From a virus: DNA of 52,720 nt. Under the pieces are notes generated by a model that saw only the letters and a list, made by a program, of their open reading frames with translations, did not search any database and was not told where the DNA came from. This document shows, piece by piece, positions 38,023 to 46,331 of this stretch. The stretch spans positions 1 to 52,720 of the IMG/VR virus record IMGVR_UViG_3300027782_000115. One strand, given 5' to 3'. The translations under genes were made by a program, and so were the position numbers. Positions within the stretch are counted from its first letter, which is position 1, and each line of letters opens with the position of its first letter.

Positions 38023-39675
38023 TTATTTAGGTTGCCACAGTGTTACATCATCGTCGTTTAAGATTCTCCAAGCAGTGCCGTCCCTCATTTCTGCTTCCGA
38101 GAACTGACAGTATGACAGATGAGCAGCCCAGGCTTCAACTTCTTCTACTGTTGGGATTTTTGGATTTTCGATCTGTGAAAGATCTGATAAACTAACAGCA
38201 TGTGCGGCATTAGGTCCGAGAGTAAACGCTGGCTTACCTAACAATACTGCCTCAGTGGCAGCAATGCTATTGAATGTCACTAAACAATGAACATCCTTGG
38301 ACAGAGCCATTTCCATAGTATCGGTAGCTGTTCTTTCTCGACGGCTAACCTTATTTCTAACAACGATCGGACGATCGCTATACATTTTAATTGTTGCAAT
38401 TGTTTCCTGCATCCATGTTTCGAGATCAAGACCAAACGCACTCATAGCCTTAGCACTTGGAGGACATAATAAAATATTGCTGCCTTTTCTAAACTTGCTT
38501 CGATGCCATCCAGTTGCTTCTAATCGATCAAACGGCCTTTCAATAACAGGGCCGATGTTCTGCATAGCATTCTTAGTGATTCTATGGAAGAATTTTTTAC
38601 GAACATTACCAAAATATCCGGTATCAATGTAATAATAATCTCTACCGTTTTCTTCACAGGCCCGCATGTGTTTGGCTTTAGTGATTCCTCTGAATACCAC
38701 CGGAGTCATTGAATTTTCAATTTTATCGTAGTTTGTGATTGTGCCGCCACAGCCAAGAATAAAAGATTCCATGTACGGATCCCAACCTATACCTTTACCG
38801 TCATTAGGATCACGGCCGCCGTCAACGGCTACTGCTGCATTATTGTCTAACATTTTAATATCCTTGATTACATTGCTCACGGTGGTGTTATAAATTTTTC
38901 CGGATGGATCAACTCGATACTTTAATATCTTTTTAAATACAGTTTCAATATCTTTTGGAATGTGGTCAAATGGACCAGGTGCTGGCGCCTTCTTCAATGA
39001 TTCTACCATTGCAGCATGTTCGACGGCCCATTGATAGCCGTATTCACAGTGTTTGTAATTATCAAACCACGGCCCTCCTTCTGTATAATGAATAGCCTTG
39101 GCACAGCCATCTTGAGGTTCGTGATACCAGTTTACTAGCCAATTGTATTGATAAGACAACTCTCCGATTTCGTTGTCAGCTAACCACATAAATCTGTGAA
39201 AATATTGTCCAAGATTCACTTCGTTATTAATTATCTGGGGAGTTAGTTCAGCGTTGGCTGGATGACCGCAGTTCCATAAAATCATCGAACTCCAGTTTTT
39301 TCTCGGATACGGCATTTGTTTACAGCCATCCATTTTGTCGCCTTCCTGTGGAGTATAATCGTGTTTTACACACATAACTGCATATTGATCGTCAGCCGCA
39401 TTGAATATTTCTGTAACATCACATTGAAATAGAAAGTCACAATCAACAAAAATTGCCCATCCTTTATATCCTGTTAGATAAGGTACAAGAAATCGGGTAA
39501 ATGTAAATTCTGTGGAACTCAACGCATCTGGTTGTCTGGTATAAATTCCTGCTTCTCTTAATTCGGATTGCTTGAGAGGGATAACTTCAACTCCAACGCT
39601 TCTAGCTTTGATACTAAATTCACAAACTCGATAAGCGATATCTTCTCGTGGATCGTATCCAACAAACACTTTCAT
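38023..39675 (-). CDS. Two-domain protein: GT-A glycosyltransferase plus KpsC-like domain, 550 aa
   Basis: N-terminal about 240 residues: VFVGYDPREDIAYRV, then AIFVDCDFLFQCDV with a DxD motif, like GT8-type enzymes. C-terminal about 270 residues are a paralogue of the next gene: YIDTGYFGN, LVTFNSIAATEAVLLGKPAF and DLSQIENP occur in both. The fusion would put two sugar transferases in one chain. The gene is complete. Confidence 0.7.
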   Translation of the reverse strand: MKVFVGYDPREDIAYRVCEFSIKARSVGVEVIPLKQSELREAGIYTRQPDALSSTEFTFTRFLVPYLTGYKGWAIFVDCDFLFQCDVTEIFNAADDQYAVMCVKHDYTPQEGDKMDGCKQMPYPRKNWSSMILWNCGHPANAELTPQIINNEVNLGQYFHRFMWLADNEIGELSYQYNWLVNWYHEPQDGCAKAIHYTEGGPWFDNYKHCEYGYQWAVEHAAMVESLKKAPAPGPFDHIPKDIETVFKKILKYRVDPSGKIYNTTVSNVIKDIKMLDNNAAVAVDGGRDPNDGKGIGWDPYMESFILGCGGTITNYDKIENSMTPVVFRGITKAKHMRACEENGRDYYYIDTGYFGNVRKKFFHRITKNAMQNIGPVIERPFDRLEATGWHRSKFRKGSNILLCPPSAKAMSAFGLDLETWMQETIATIKMYSDRPIVVRNKVSRRERTATDTMEMALSKDVHCLVTFNSIAATEAVLLGKPAFTLGPNAAHAVSLSDLSQIENPKIPTVEEVEAWAAHLSYCQFSEAEMRDGTAWRILNDDDVTLWQPK

Positions 39676-40478
39676 AAATTTCCTTGTATCATTGTTAATG
39701 CAGCACCGGTTCGTAATTCATCATTATGGAATTGACCATAGGCCAAATGGCAGGCCCAACTATATAATTTATCTTGATCTGGGTAGTACGGATTTTCAAT
39801 TTGACTCAAATCAGTAGCAGCCACCGGCTTGGCAGCGTTACAGAGTGCTAATACAAACACGGGATAGCCATACATAACCGCCTCTGTGGCAGCATTGGAG
39901 TTAAAAGTTACCAATGCAAACACATCATCATCGAGGGCCTGTTTTAGAGTATTACCAACTGTGCGATCAATACGCTTAGGAGCACGTTCGCGTATTTCTA
40001 TAGGTCTGTCTGTGTATTTTTTAATTGTTTCGATGGTATCGTTGGTCCATTGTTCTAGGTCTATTCCGTAGAACTTGCAGGGCTTTTCATCAGGTTTAGC
40101 TATTAAAATCTTTCTTCCTGATTTTTTCCAAGGTTCGATAGTTTTATTAAATTGTTTCCATCGGTCGTCTGGTCTAGATATAATTTCATTGTGTTGCAGA
40201 TTATTTTTTACAATGCGATGCCAATATTTCCACCCGTTGGGATTTTTTGGTGTAACTTCGTTGCCAAAATAACCAGTATCCATATAATAGAAATCACGGC
40301 CTTCTTCCCAGCAGCGTTTCATTATTTTGTGTTTCAATATGCCACGTAACACAATAGGTTGATTCGAATCTTCATAGACAAAATCGTCTGTGGATGTTAT
40401 TTTTCCTCTGCAGGATCTTGCTAATTTTTCTATGTATTCGTCTGTGCCATCTTTACTTAGGAAAACCCAATCTTTCAT
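39672..40478 (-). CDS. KpsC-like protein, 268 aa (paralogue of the 38023 C-terminal domain)
   Basis: Shares FYYMDTGYFGNEV, LVTFNSNAATEAVMYGYPVF split motif, and ATDLSQIENPYYP with its neighbour. Likely a duplicated glycosyltransferase-fold domain. 4-nt overlaps on both sides. Confidence 0.65.
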   Translation of the reverse strand: MKDWVFLSKDGTDEYIEKLARSCRGKITSTDDFVYEDSNQPIVLRGILKHKIMKRCWEEGRDFYYMDTGYFGNEVTPKNPNGWKYWHRIVKNNLQHNEIISRPDDRWKQFNKTIEPWKKSGRKILIAKPDEKPCKFYGIDLEQWTNDTIETIKKYTDRPIEIRERAPKRIDRTVGNTLKQALDDDVFALVTFNSNAATEAVMYGYPVFVLALCNAAKPVAATDLSQIENPYYPDQDKLYSWACHLAYGQFHNDELRTGAALTMIQGNL

Positions 40479-41245
40479 TTTCTTTCTATGTCCTCTTCCA
40501 CACAGGAGTTACCGTATTGTATTTCAATCACTCGTAGTGGCTGGTCAGTTTCATTGCATAACTTGTGCCATTCGGTGCGGTTTATATGAATGTGCTGGTG
40601 TTGGGTGTATTCTCCTAGCAGATCTACATCCGTGCTTTGATCTATAGTGTAGACTGTGGCTGTGCCTTCTGCTACGAACCAATGTTCTGCTCGGTCTTGA
40701 TGTCGTTGCATGCTGAGACATGTTTTGGGATTGACTGTGAGTTCTTTAAGTTTGACATGATCACTAACTTCATGTAACACTCGATAATATCCCCAGGAAC
40801 GTTCAGTTTTAGGAGCCTTCCATTCTTGTAAAATCCAACTACTAGAATTTTTCTTATCTTCGCCGCCAACTCCAAATACAAAATCTAAATGAAGCATTTC
40901 TTCAAGTAGATCCATCTCTGGAATATTTTCTTTGGTTCTGTCGCCGCCGTTGGCAAAGATGATTTGAGCATATGGATTAAGTGCCCTAACTTTCTTAATG
41001 GCATCTTTGGCACTATTGTCACTGTCATTAAAATTGATAACTCGAACAACATTATTAAGTTCTGCAATGATAGTTGCACGTTCTTCCCAGGACATAAATT
41101 CTTGCCCTTTCTTTCGACGTAGCCATTCGTCGGAATTTAAGCCTATAATTAACGAATCGCCAAGTTCTCTAGCTGCTTTGATATAGGCAATATGCCCGGA
41201 ATGTAGGGGATCAAATCCACCAGTAATTAAAACAATCTTTTTCAT
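40475..41245 (-). CDS. Cytidylyltransferase-cupin fusion, 256 aa
   Basis: Residues 5-20 (VLITGGFDPLHSGHIA) form the HxGH nucleotidyltransferase domain of the HldE/RfaE type. From about 165, CLSMQRHQDRAEHWFVAEGT and IHINRTEWHKLCN are the cupin of type II phosphomannose isomerases. The ManC-type cupin is normally joined to a GDP-mannose enzyme, so this pairing is unusual. First gene of the minus-strand glycan operon, five bases after GATAAATA (leaderless). Confidence 0.8.
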   Translation of the reverse strand: MKKIVLITGGFDPLHSGHIAYIKAARELGDSLIIGLNSDEWLRRKKGQEFMSWEERATIIAELNNVVRVINFNDSDNSAKDAIKKVRALNPYAQIIFANGGDRTKENIPEMDLLEEMLHLDFVFGVGGEDKKNSSSWILQEWKAPKTERSWGYYRVLHEVSDHVKLKELTVNPKTCLSMQRHQDRAEHWFVAEGTATVYTIDQSTDVDLLGEYTQHQHIHINRTEWHKLCNETDQPLRVIEIQYGNSCVEEDIERK

Positions 41246-41250
41246 GCAGA

Positions 41251-41258
41251 TATTTATC
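41251..41258 (-). promoter_or_regulatory. T4-late-type promoter, leaderless geometry
   Basis: Minus strand GATAAATA, five bases, ATG at 41245. Confidence 0.68.
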
Positions 41259-41278
41259 TGCGTATATTATGAAACTAT

Positions 41279-41734
41279 TCAAAGAGTGGCATCTTCTAAT
41301 CCAGCAGTACGCAGTTTAACAATATTACTTAACTGCCATTGTTTGATATCAAGTGCTTTGATTATACCTAACCATTTATTACGTAATAGAGCAAAGTCAT
41401 TGATGATCTTTTCAAAGTCTACAACGTCAGCTTCGCCTTCTACAAACTTTTCACAGTCTCTAGAGCTTAACTGACGTTGATAGTTTTCAAGATATTTGCG
41501 AAAGTGTTGACTACGTAGTCGACGTAATTCGATGTTGAGATATTCTAAAATACCTTCAATTTCTTGAAGTTGGTTGAATCGATTTTCAACAATGCCAGGC
41601 ATTTGCGCAGAGGCCCTTTCAATGTTTCCCGTTACACGAACATCTTGTTTTGCTTGAATTAATTCAGCTTCATAATAGGCCACAGCATCTGGGATATTAC
41701 TAATATCCTTTGAAACTCGATCATACCAATTCAT
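41279..41734 (-). CDS. uvsY: UvsY-like recombination mediator candidate, 151 aa
   Basis: All-helical, with a C-terminal LRNKWLGIIKALDIKQWQ like the conserved UvsY end. Size is close to T4 UvsY (137 aa). It lies two genes after uvsX in the same operon. UvsY helps UvsX displace gp32 on single-stranded DNA (established for T4). Divergent; call based on pattern and place. Confidence 0.58.
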   Translation of the reverse strand: MNWYDRVSKDISNIPDAVAYYEAELIQAKQDVRVTGNIERASAQMPGIVENRFNQLQEIEGILEYLNIELRRLRSQHFRKYLENYQRQLSSRDCEKFVEGEADVVDFEKIINDFALLRNKWLGIIKALDIKQWQLSNIVKLRTAGLEDATL

Positions 41735-41968
41735 TTATTCCTCTTCATCGTAGCTGTCTGCGTCATTTTCGATCTCTTCGCCATCGATAGCATACGCAAT
41801 AGCTTCGTCGAGATAAGGATCTACTCCCTGAAGACTATCTAATACACTTTCTTTGATCCCGTAGTCTAACAAGGTGTTTACAAAATCGCTGGCTACATCT
41901 GCTCTTTGTTTTTCCGGTATATGTCCAATCACCACATGCCAAAGGTCAGCAATTAAATCTTCTTTCAT
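41735..41968 (-). CDS. Small acidic hypothetical protein, 77 aa
   Basis: ATGA overlap with uvsX, and its stop abuts the next start. Helical (KEDLIADLWHVVIGHIPEKQ) with a very acidic tail (DSYDEEE). Likely part of the recombination operon; function unknown. Confidence 0.62.
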   Translation of the reverse strand: MKEDLIADLWHVVIGHIPEKQRADVASDFVNTLLDYGIKESVLDSLQGVDPYLDEAIAYAIDGEEIENDADSYDEEE

Positions 41969-43044
41969 TGAGCTTCCTCCAAGTCTGGTTCAACTGTAGT
42001 AGTTATCTCAGAAGTGGAAATTTCACCGTGTTTGGAAATGTCTTCCATGGCAATGTCTAGACCGTCTTTCTCATTGCGTTCCCAAGCCTTGCGGAACTGC
42101 TTGATAATCTCACCGTCTTTGGTAGTGTATACAAGGCTGTTACCTTCTTTCTTGAGCATGCCTTTGGCTTCGAACAAGTCGACTAATCCACTATATGGAC
42201 TCATACCTGTTTCATAAGGAATCTCAACCTGTACACTTTCAAACGGTTTTGCGTAACGTGTTTTCATAATCTTACAGGCTGCACGAATACCTTGTACAGT
42301 TGTAGTCTTATTACCATCTGCATCAAGTTTCAACTTCAACTTGCGCATAGCAACAACGATGGAACTAGCGTAGATAAAACCTTGGCCGCCACTGATCTTG
42401 TCATCTGGGTCAAACATGTCTTGACTTGCGTATGTGTGATTAGTTGCTACCAGTCCAATACCTAGACTACCAAACATGTTTACACAGTTGCGAACCAGTG
42501 CTGTAAGTGCTTTAGGTTTACGACCCATATCACCTTTAAGATCCCCGGCTTGAAACTGGTTAACATCGGTGGGGGTCAGTAACATTCCTAAACTGTCAAT
42601 AACGAATAATACTTTAGGACGCTCGTCCTCAGGCATTGTTTTGTATTCTGCAACAAATTCTGTAATAGTCTTTGCCACGTCGTCAATCATAGCCATGTTA
42701 AGCTTCAACAACTTGTCTGGGCTTGTGTCAACATCAAGTGCGTGTAACCACTTTTCATCAAGTGCGTTCTCTGTATCAATTAAGATTGGAAAGATGCCCT
42801 GTGCTTGTGCATTCTTGACCAGATTACCTGAACAGATAAATGATTTACCTGCACCACTTTCACCAGCAAACACAGTGACCTTGCCTAGTGGGATACCTCG
42901 TTTAAAGTCGCCGCTGATAAGATAGTTCAATGCGTAGTTGTTTGTACTGACCCAGTCTGTTGGATCGTTGAAGCCAATACTTAACCCATCGATAGATTTA
43001 GTGATTGACTTTCTAAATTTAGAAATATCAAATGCTTTGGCCAT
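41965..43044 (-). CDS. uvsX: UvsX RecA-like recombinase, 359 aa
   Basis: Walker A GESGAGKS (residues 61-68), Walker B VLFVIDSLGML (residues 145-155), and KISGGQGFIYASS in the RecA core. Length like T4 UvsX (391 aa). It forms filaments on gp32-coated DNA for strand exchange and recombination-dependent replication (established). Start follows the small gene at 43046 by 1 nt. Confidence 0.95.
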   Translation of the reverse strand: MAKAFDISKFRKSITKSIDGLSIGFNDPTDWVSTNNYALNYLISGDFKRGIPLGKVTVFAGESGAGKSFICSGNLVKNAQAQGIFPILIDTENALDEKWLHALDVDTSPDKLLKLNMAMIDDVAKTITEFVAEYKTMPEDERPKVLFVIDSLGMLLTPTDVNQFQAGDLKGDMGRKPKALTALVRNCVNMFGSLGIGLVATNHTYASQDMFDPDDKISGGQGFIYASSIVVAMRKLKLKLDADGNKTTTVQGIRAACKIMKTRYAKPFESVQVEIPYETGMSPYSGLVDLFEAKGMLKKEGNSLVYTTKDGEIIKQFRKAWERNEKDGLDIAMEDISKHGEISTSEITTTVEPDLEEAQ

Positions 43045-43045
43045 A

Positions 43046-43237
43046 TTAGTTATCCAGGTCCATTGAATTGTATTCTTTGATTAATGCAATAAGGTCTTCT
43101 TCGGTATTGCAAACAGTCTTGGACGTTTTCCAATCTTCTTTTTTGTCTCGTCCACCGATCTCTACCATCCAAGCGTTGTCATAGCGATTGATAGTAATCG
43201 ATTCATTTACTTTTGATAATTTAGTTAGTTTTGCCAT
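43046..43237 (-). CDS. Small hypothetical protein between gp32 and uvsX, 63 aa
   Basis: Start MAKLTKLSKVNESI is chosen because GGAG lies 7 nt upstream; the longer frame would begin in the hairpin region. Basic N-terminus, Trp-containing beta segment, acidic C-terminus. Function unknown. Confidence 0.62.
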   Translation of the reverse strand: MAKLTKLSKVNESITINRYDNAWMVEIGGRDKKEDWKTSKTVCNTEEDLIALIKEYNSMDLDN

Positions 43238-43257
43238 ATTTTTCTCCAGAGATATGA

Positions 43258-43283
43258 AAGAGAGTGCGAGGCTTGCTCGCACT
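43258..43283 (-). terminator. Hairpin after gp32 (attenuator or processing stem)
   Basis: Minus strand AGTGCGAG/CTCGCACT, perfect 8 bp, 5-nt loop, followed by CTCTTTC, a weak T-tract. It may partly terminate, raising gp32 over uvsX. Confidence 0.55.
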
Positions 43284-43300
43284 ACTCTAGTTTAGTCTTA

Positions 43301-44284
43301 TTACTTTTGACGATTGCGAATCATGGCAAGAATGTCTTGCGCACGACTAGCAGAGTCAGTATTGGCTGCTGGTGCTGAAACTGATTTTGCAGTTTCTTCT
43401 TTAGCCATCGGAGCTGGCTCATCATCTGCTTCTGCTGCTGCAGGAACGGCTGCGGCTGCTGCTGGTCTATTAGGATCGCCTGTTGCTTGACCCATACCTG
43501 CTGGTTTGAAGTATTGACCCCAACGATCCATGTCATATGCTTCGCCATCAACTGAAGCTTCAAACATTTCCTTCATAACCTTAAGCTCAACATCGCTTGG
43601 TTTCTTTGGAAGGAAGCTAGAAAGGTCAAACAAGCCATGTGCTTCAATGGCTGTCTTTTCTTGATCTGACAATGCACGTTCACGTCGGCTCCACTTTGAA
43701 GTAGAATAATCAGCAAAGCCACCTTTTGATGTCTTGGCAATACGGAAGTCAAGACCTTTCAAATAGTCTGTTGGCAACTCATCTAATTCTGGATCCATCA
43801 ATGCACCGCGAATAAGTTGATAAATTTGAGGTCCGATGATAAATCTACGGATTGGGTTTTCTGGAATCTTATCTTCTTTGATAGGATCTTCAACAACAAA
43901 ACCTTGGAAAATATAACTACGCTTCTTCCAGTACTTACGACCCATTTCTTCAAGACTCTTGTCCTTGAACCAGCCACGCACCTCAGATAAGATAGGGCAT
44001 GCTGTGCCGTCGTTGTACATTTCAACACAGGGAACTTGTACCTGCACTGGACGTGAATCAGTTTCACCTTTGATACCTGCAAACGGCAATTTGATCATTG
44101 CACGTTCTACCCAGAAAAATGTGTTGTTGGTATTACCATCGGGTAGCAAACGGATAACCGCTTCTTTGCCTTCTTGCATGTTCCAATGTGGGTAAATTGC
44201 GTTGTCTCCACCGCCGGTGGATTGTCCTGTGGACTTTGATTGTGCTTCTTGAAGTTTAGCACGGATTTCTGCGAGAGTTGCCAT
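43301..44284 (-). CDS. gp32: Single-stranded DNA-binding protein gp32, 327 aa
   Basis: N-terminal basic helix (MATLAEIRAKLQEAQSK) for cooperative binding, OB-fold core with aromatic residues (KYWKKRSYIFQGFVV), and acidic, Ala-rich C-terminus (EADDEPAPMAKEE) for protein contacts. T4 gp32 (301 aa) binds zinc through one His and three Cys; here only Cys86 and Cys96 are in the region, so zinc may be lost. AAGGAGG lies before the ATG. Confidence 0.9.
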   Translation of the reverse strand: MATLAEIRAKLQEAQSKSTGQSTGGGDNAIYPHWNMQEGKEAVIRLLPDGNTNNTFFWVERAMIKLPFAGIKGETDSRPVQVQVPCVEMYNDGTACPILSEVRGWFKDKSLEEMGRKYWKKRSYIFQGFVVEDPIKEDKIPENPIRRFIIGPQIYQLIRGALMDPELDELPTDYLKGLDFRIAKTSKGGFADYSTSKWSRRERALSDQEKTAIEAHGLFDLSSFLPKKPSDVELKVMKEMFEASVDGEAYDMDRWGQYFKPAGMGQATGDPNRPAAAAAVPAAAEADDEPAPMAKEETAKSVSAPAANTDSASRAQDILAMIRNRQK

Positions 44285-44341
44285 TTTAAATGCCTCCTTG
44301 TGTTATGCCTAAAATGTTTATATGCCTTATGCACATGTTTT

Positions 44342-44370
44342 ATTATGCGCTTTTTATTTATCAAGGTCAA
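44342..44370 (-). promoter_or_regulatory. Sigma-70-like promoter for gp32
   Basis: Minus strand TTGACC-17-CATAAT, 58 nt before the ATG. Confidence 0.55.
44355..44362 (-). promoter_or_regulatory. T4-late-type box inside the gp32 promoter
   Basis: Minus strand GATAAATA lying in the spacer of the sigma-70-like promoter, which could give expression in both phases. Confidence 0.45.
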
Positions 44371-44402
44371 TGATTATCTGTGTATTTTTAATTTTGTTTT
44401 AC

Positions 44403-44427
44403 CAAAAGAAAGGGCACCGAAGTGCCC
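44403..44427 (-). terminator. Rho-independent terminator
   Basis: Minus strand GGGCAC-TTCG-GTGCCC followed by TTTCTTTT; it ends the 44450-46318 gene. Confidence 0.85.
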
Positions 44428-44449
44428 GATCTAACTGCGACGAAACTTG

Positions 44450-46318
44450 TTAGTAGCCTGCTAGTTCTCTAATACGAGTAAGTTCCGCAATCTGCGGATC
44501 TTGCTGTTGTGGTGCCATACGCTCTACCATTCTACGAGCAACCATTTCTGCCCGTTCACCAAATTTTTTACCTACCATAGTGCATACGCTTTCTGGGCTC
44601 TTAGGAAATGTCTCTGATTTAGGATCATAAAAACTGTGAATGAATTCTGCTAATTCTTCGGTGTTTAATCTTTCTTTGCGTTTTTCAAAATCTCGCTTAG
44701 GCTTGTCATCTTTGTATTCTATATCTTTCATGGTCAGCGGTGGTTCGCCTGACTTCTTACGATCAATCGCTGGTCTTTCGTAGTCCCTGGGATTGTCGGG
44801 ATCTACAGCTTCCTGTGGTACTGGTTCCTCTGCAGGCGCAGCCGCTGCTGCTGGATCAACTGGTGCTGGCTCCGCTTCCGGGGCAGTTTGGTCACCTGCC
44901 TGGCCTGCTTCCGGGTCATCCACCATGTCACCAAAATCCAATTGTTCTAATGCTTCAGGTGCGTTGAGTTCGAGCCATTCTTTGACCAATGGTCTCACAC
45001 ATGCATCTGGATCTTCTGCGGCCTGTGCTTTGATTCGTTTATATAATTCTGGATCTTCAATTAGGCCTTTAAGACTTTCAATGGCATTAGTTCCATCGAC
45101 TCCTGCTGGAAAGTGTTGTCCTACAAGTTCTTGTAGTCCCTGTAGTGCTGCTGCCTGTTCTTCGGGATCTTCGCTGGTCACTGCACTTTCTTCGCCTAGT
45201 GCCATTACCCAATTTTCAAATTGAGCAAATGGGTCATTGTCTTCTGTTTCAACCGTTAGGTCTTCGTTGCTGATTTCTTCTTGTGTCATAGCGACTATGT
45301 CGTCATAGCCTATGGTGTTTCCTTCTTTCATTAGTCTGTACAAGACCGGAAACACAGTTGCGATATCTTCTTTGAAGTTTTTAACTGTGAATTTTTCTGT
45401 AAACTCTTCTACAAATTCTTGTGGAACTTCTAGCGGTTCTTGAACCTGAAACGATTCTTTATATGCCTCGTAGTGTTTTTGCTTTGTGATTTTATGCAGT
45501 TGTTCTCTAACAGATTGTAATGCTGCGTTACTACGTTCTACAATTTCGTTGGTTTCACTGTTCATTAAGTCATTGCGGTTAACATAATTGCCAAAACTCT
45601 TGAGCTGAGCTATCTGTTGACTCATACCAATAATGCTCTTGCCCATATCATCATACGGTAATCCGCCATTAGCAACGTGTCGTTGCATTGCACGAGCACC
45701 TTCTAAGTGAATGAAAGGATACTTAAATCTTTCACCTTCGTCATTTTCAACAAACAGTCCAGAAATGTTTCTTGATCTAGCACCAGGTGCTGCGTCATCC
45801 ATAACTGCTTGGCTGTGTTTGATAATGAGACGTGTGTCCATTAATTTTTGATAGCTCATTGTTTTGCTACCGTACATTGCGCTTTCACTCATTAGGCTTT
45901 CTCCAACTGGGGTTTGAATTTTATTCATCTGTGGTTTAGGTTTTGCATTTTGACTGAGAAACTCGTAGTCTCTTTTATCCAAATTATCTTTGGTAATATC
46001 CCTAGTGTCAAAACTCAACAATCTTCGTTTGGCAAATTGACGCAGTTCTTTCAAGAAGCCGTACCAACTGGTTTTCTGCCCGTCATCCATAGCTTCGGTG
46101 ATTCCGTTTGAAAAATACACTTTCATACTGTTAGGTTCTGCAAGGCTAATACTAACATGCCCGATTGCAGTTTCACCTTCCATATAATCAAAATCAAAGA
46201 ATCGAGCCTGCTCTGGATTGATAGTGATCTCACCAGTTTCTGCACCTAGTTTCAAGCCAGAGAATCGGCTGCGTACCTTATAGAATAAATCGGTGGCTAT
46301 GTTATTTGTTGCGTCCAT
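44450..46318 (-). CDS. Large hypothetical virion-associated protein, 622 aa
   Basis: ATG at 46318 (MDATNNIATDLF) lies five bases after GATAAATA; the TTG at 46333 would lie in the promoter and is rejected. Regions in order: an N-terminal alpha/beta domain (to about 140), a central helical part, and an acidic Pro/Ala-rich linker (near residues 490-530, DPAAAAAPAEEPVP). A C-terminal helical domain follows. It follows the terminase gene and has its own terminator. Structural or packaging role is inferred from place and promoter. Confidence 0.65.
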   Translation of the reverse strand: MDATNNIATDLFYKVRSRFSGLKLGAETGEITINPEQARFFDFDYMEGETAIGHVSISLAEPNSMKVYFSNGITEAMDDGQKTSWYGFLKELRQFAKRRLLSFDTRDITKDNLDKRDYEFLSQNAKPKPQMNKIQTPVGESLMSESAMYGSKTMSYQKLMDTRLIIKHSQAVMDDAAPGARSRNISGLFVENDEGERFKYPFIHLEGARAMQRHVANGGLPYDDMGKSIIGMSQQIAQLKSFGNYVNRNDLMNSETNEIVERSNAALQSVREQLHKITKQKHYEAYKESFQVQEPLEVPQEFVEEFTEKFTVKNFKEDIATVFPVLYRLMKEGNTIGYDDIVAMTQEEISNEDLTVETEDNDPFAQFENWVMALGEESAVTSEDPEEQAAALQGLQELVGQHFPAGVDGTNAIESLKGLIEDPELYKRIKAQAAEDPDACVRPLVKEWLELNAPEALEQLDFGDMVDDPEAGQAGDQTAPEAEPAPVDPAAAAAPAEEPVPQEAVDPDNPRDYERPAIDRKKSGEPPLTMKDIEYKDDKPKRDFEKRKERLNTEELAEFIHSFYDPKSETFPKSPESVCTMVGKKFGERAEMVARRMVERMAPQQQDPQIAELTRIRELAGY

Positions 46319-46323
46319 AAGTA

Positions 46324-46331
46324 TATTTATC
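46324..46331 (-). promoter_or_regulatory. T4-late-type promoter, leaderless geometry
   Basis: Minus strand GATAAATA, five bases, ATG at 46318. It overlaps the terminase stop codon. Confidence 0.68.

Noticed and set aside
38015-38031. CCTAAATA as a late promoter for 37115-38014
   Set aside because: The gap to the ATG is nine bases and the preceding gene ends nearby, so it is as likely to be chance; not counted as a promoter.
43321-43563. 80-aa minus-strand ORF rich in Gln
   Set aside because: Alternative frame of the gp32 C-terminal Ala-rich region.
44793-45224. 143-aa plus-strand ORF
   Set aside because: Shadow of the Pro/Ala/Glu-rich linker of the 44450-46318 gene; low-complexity translation.
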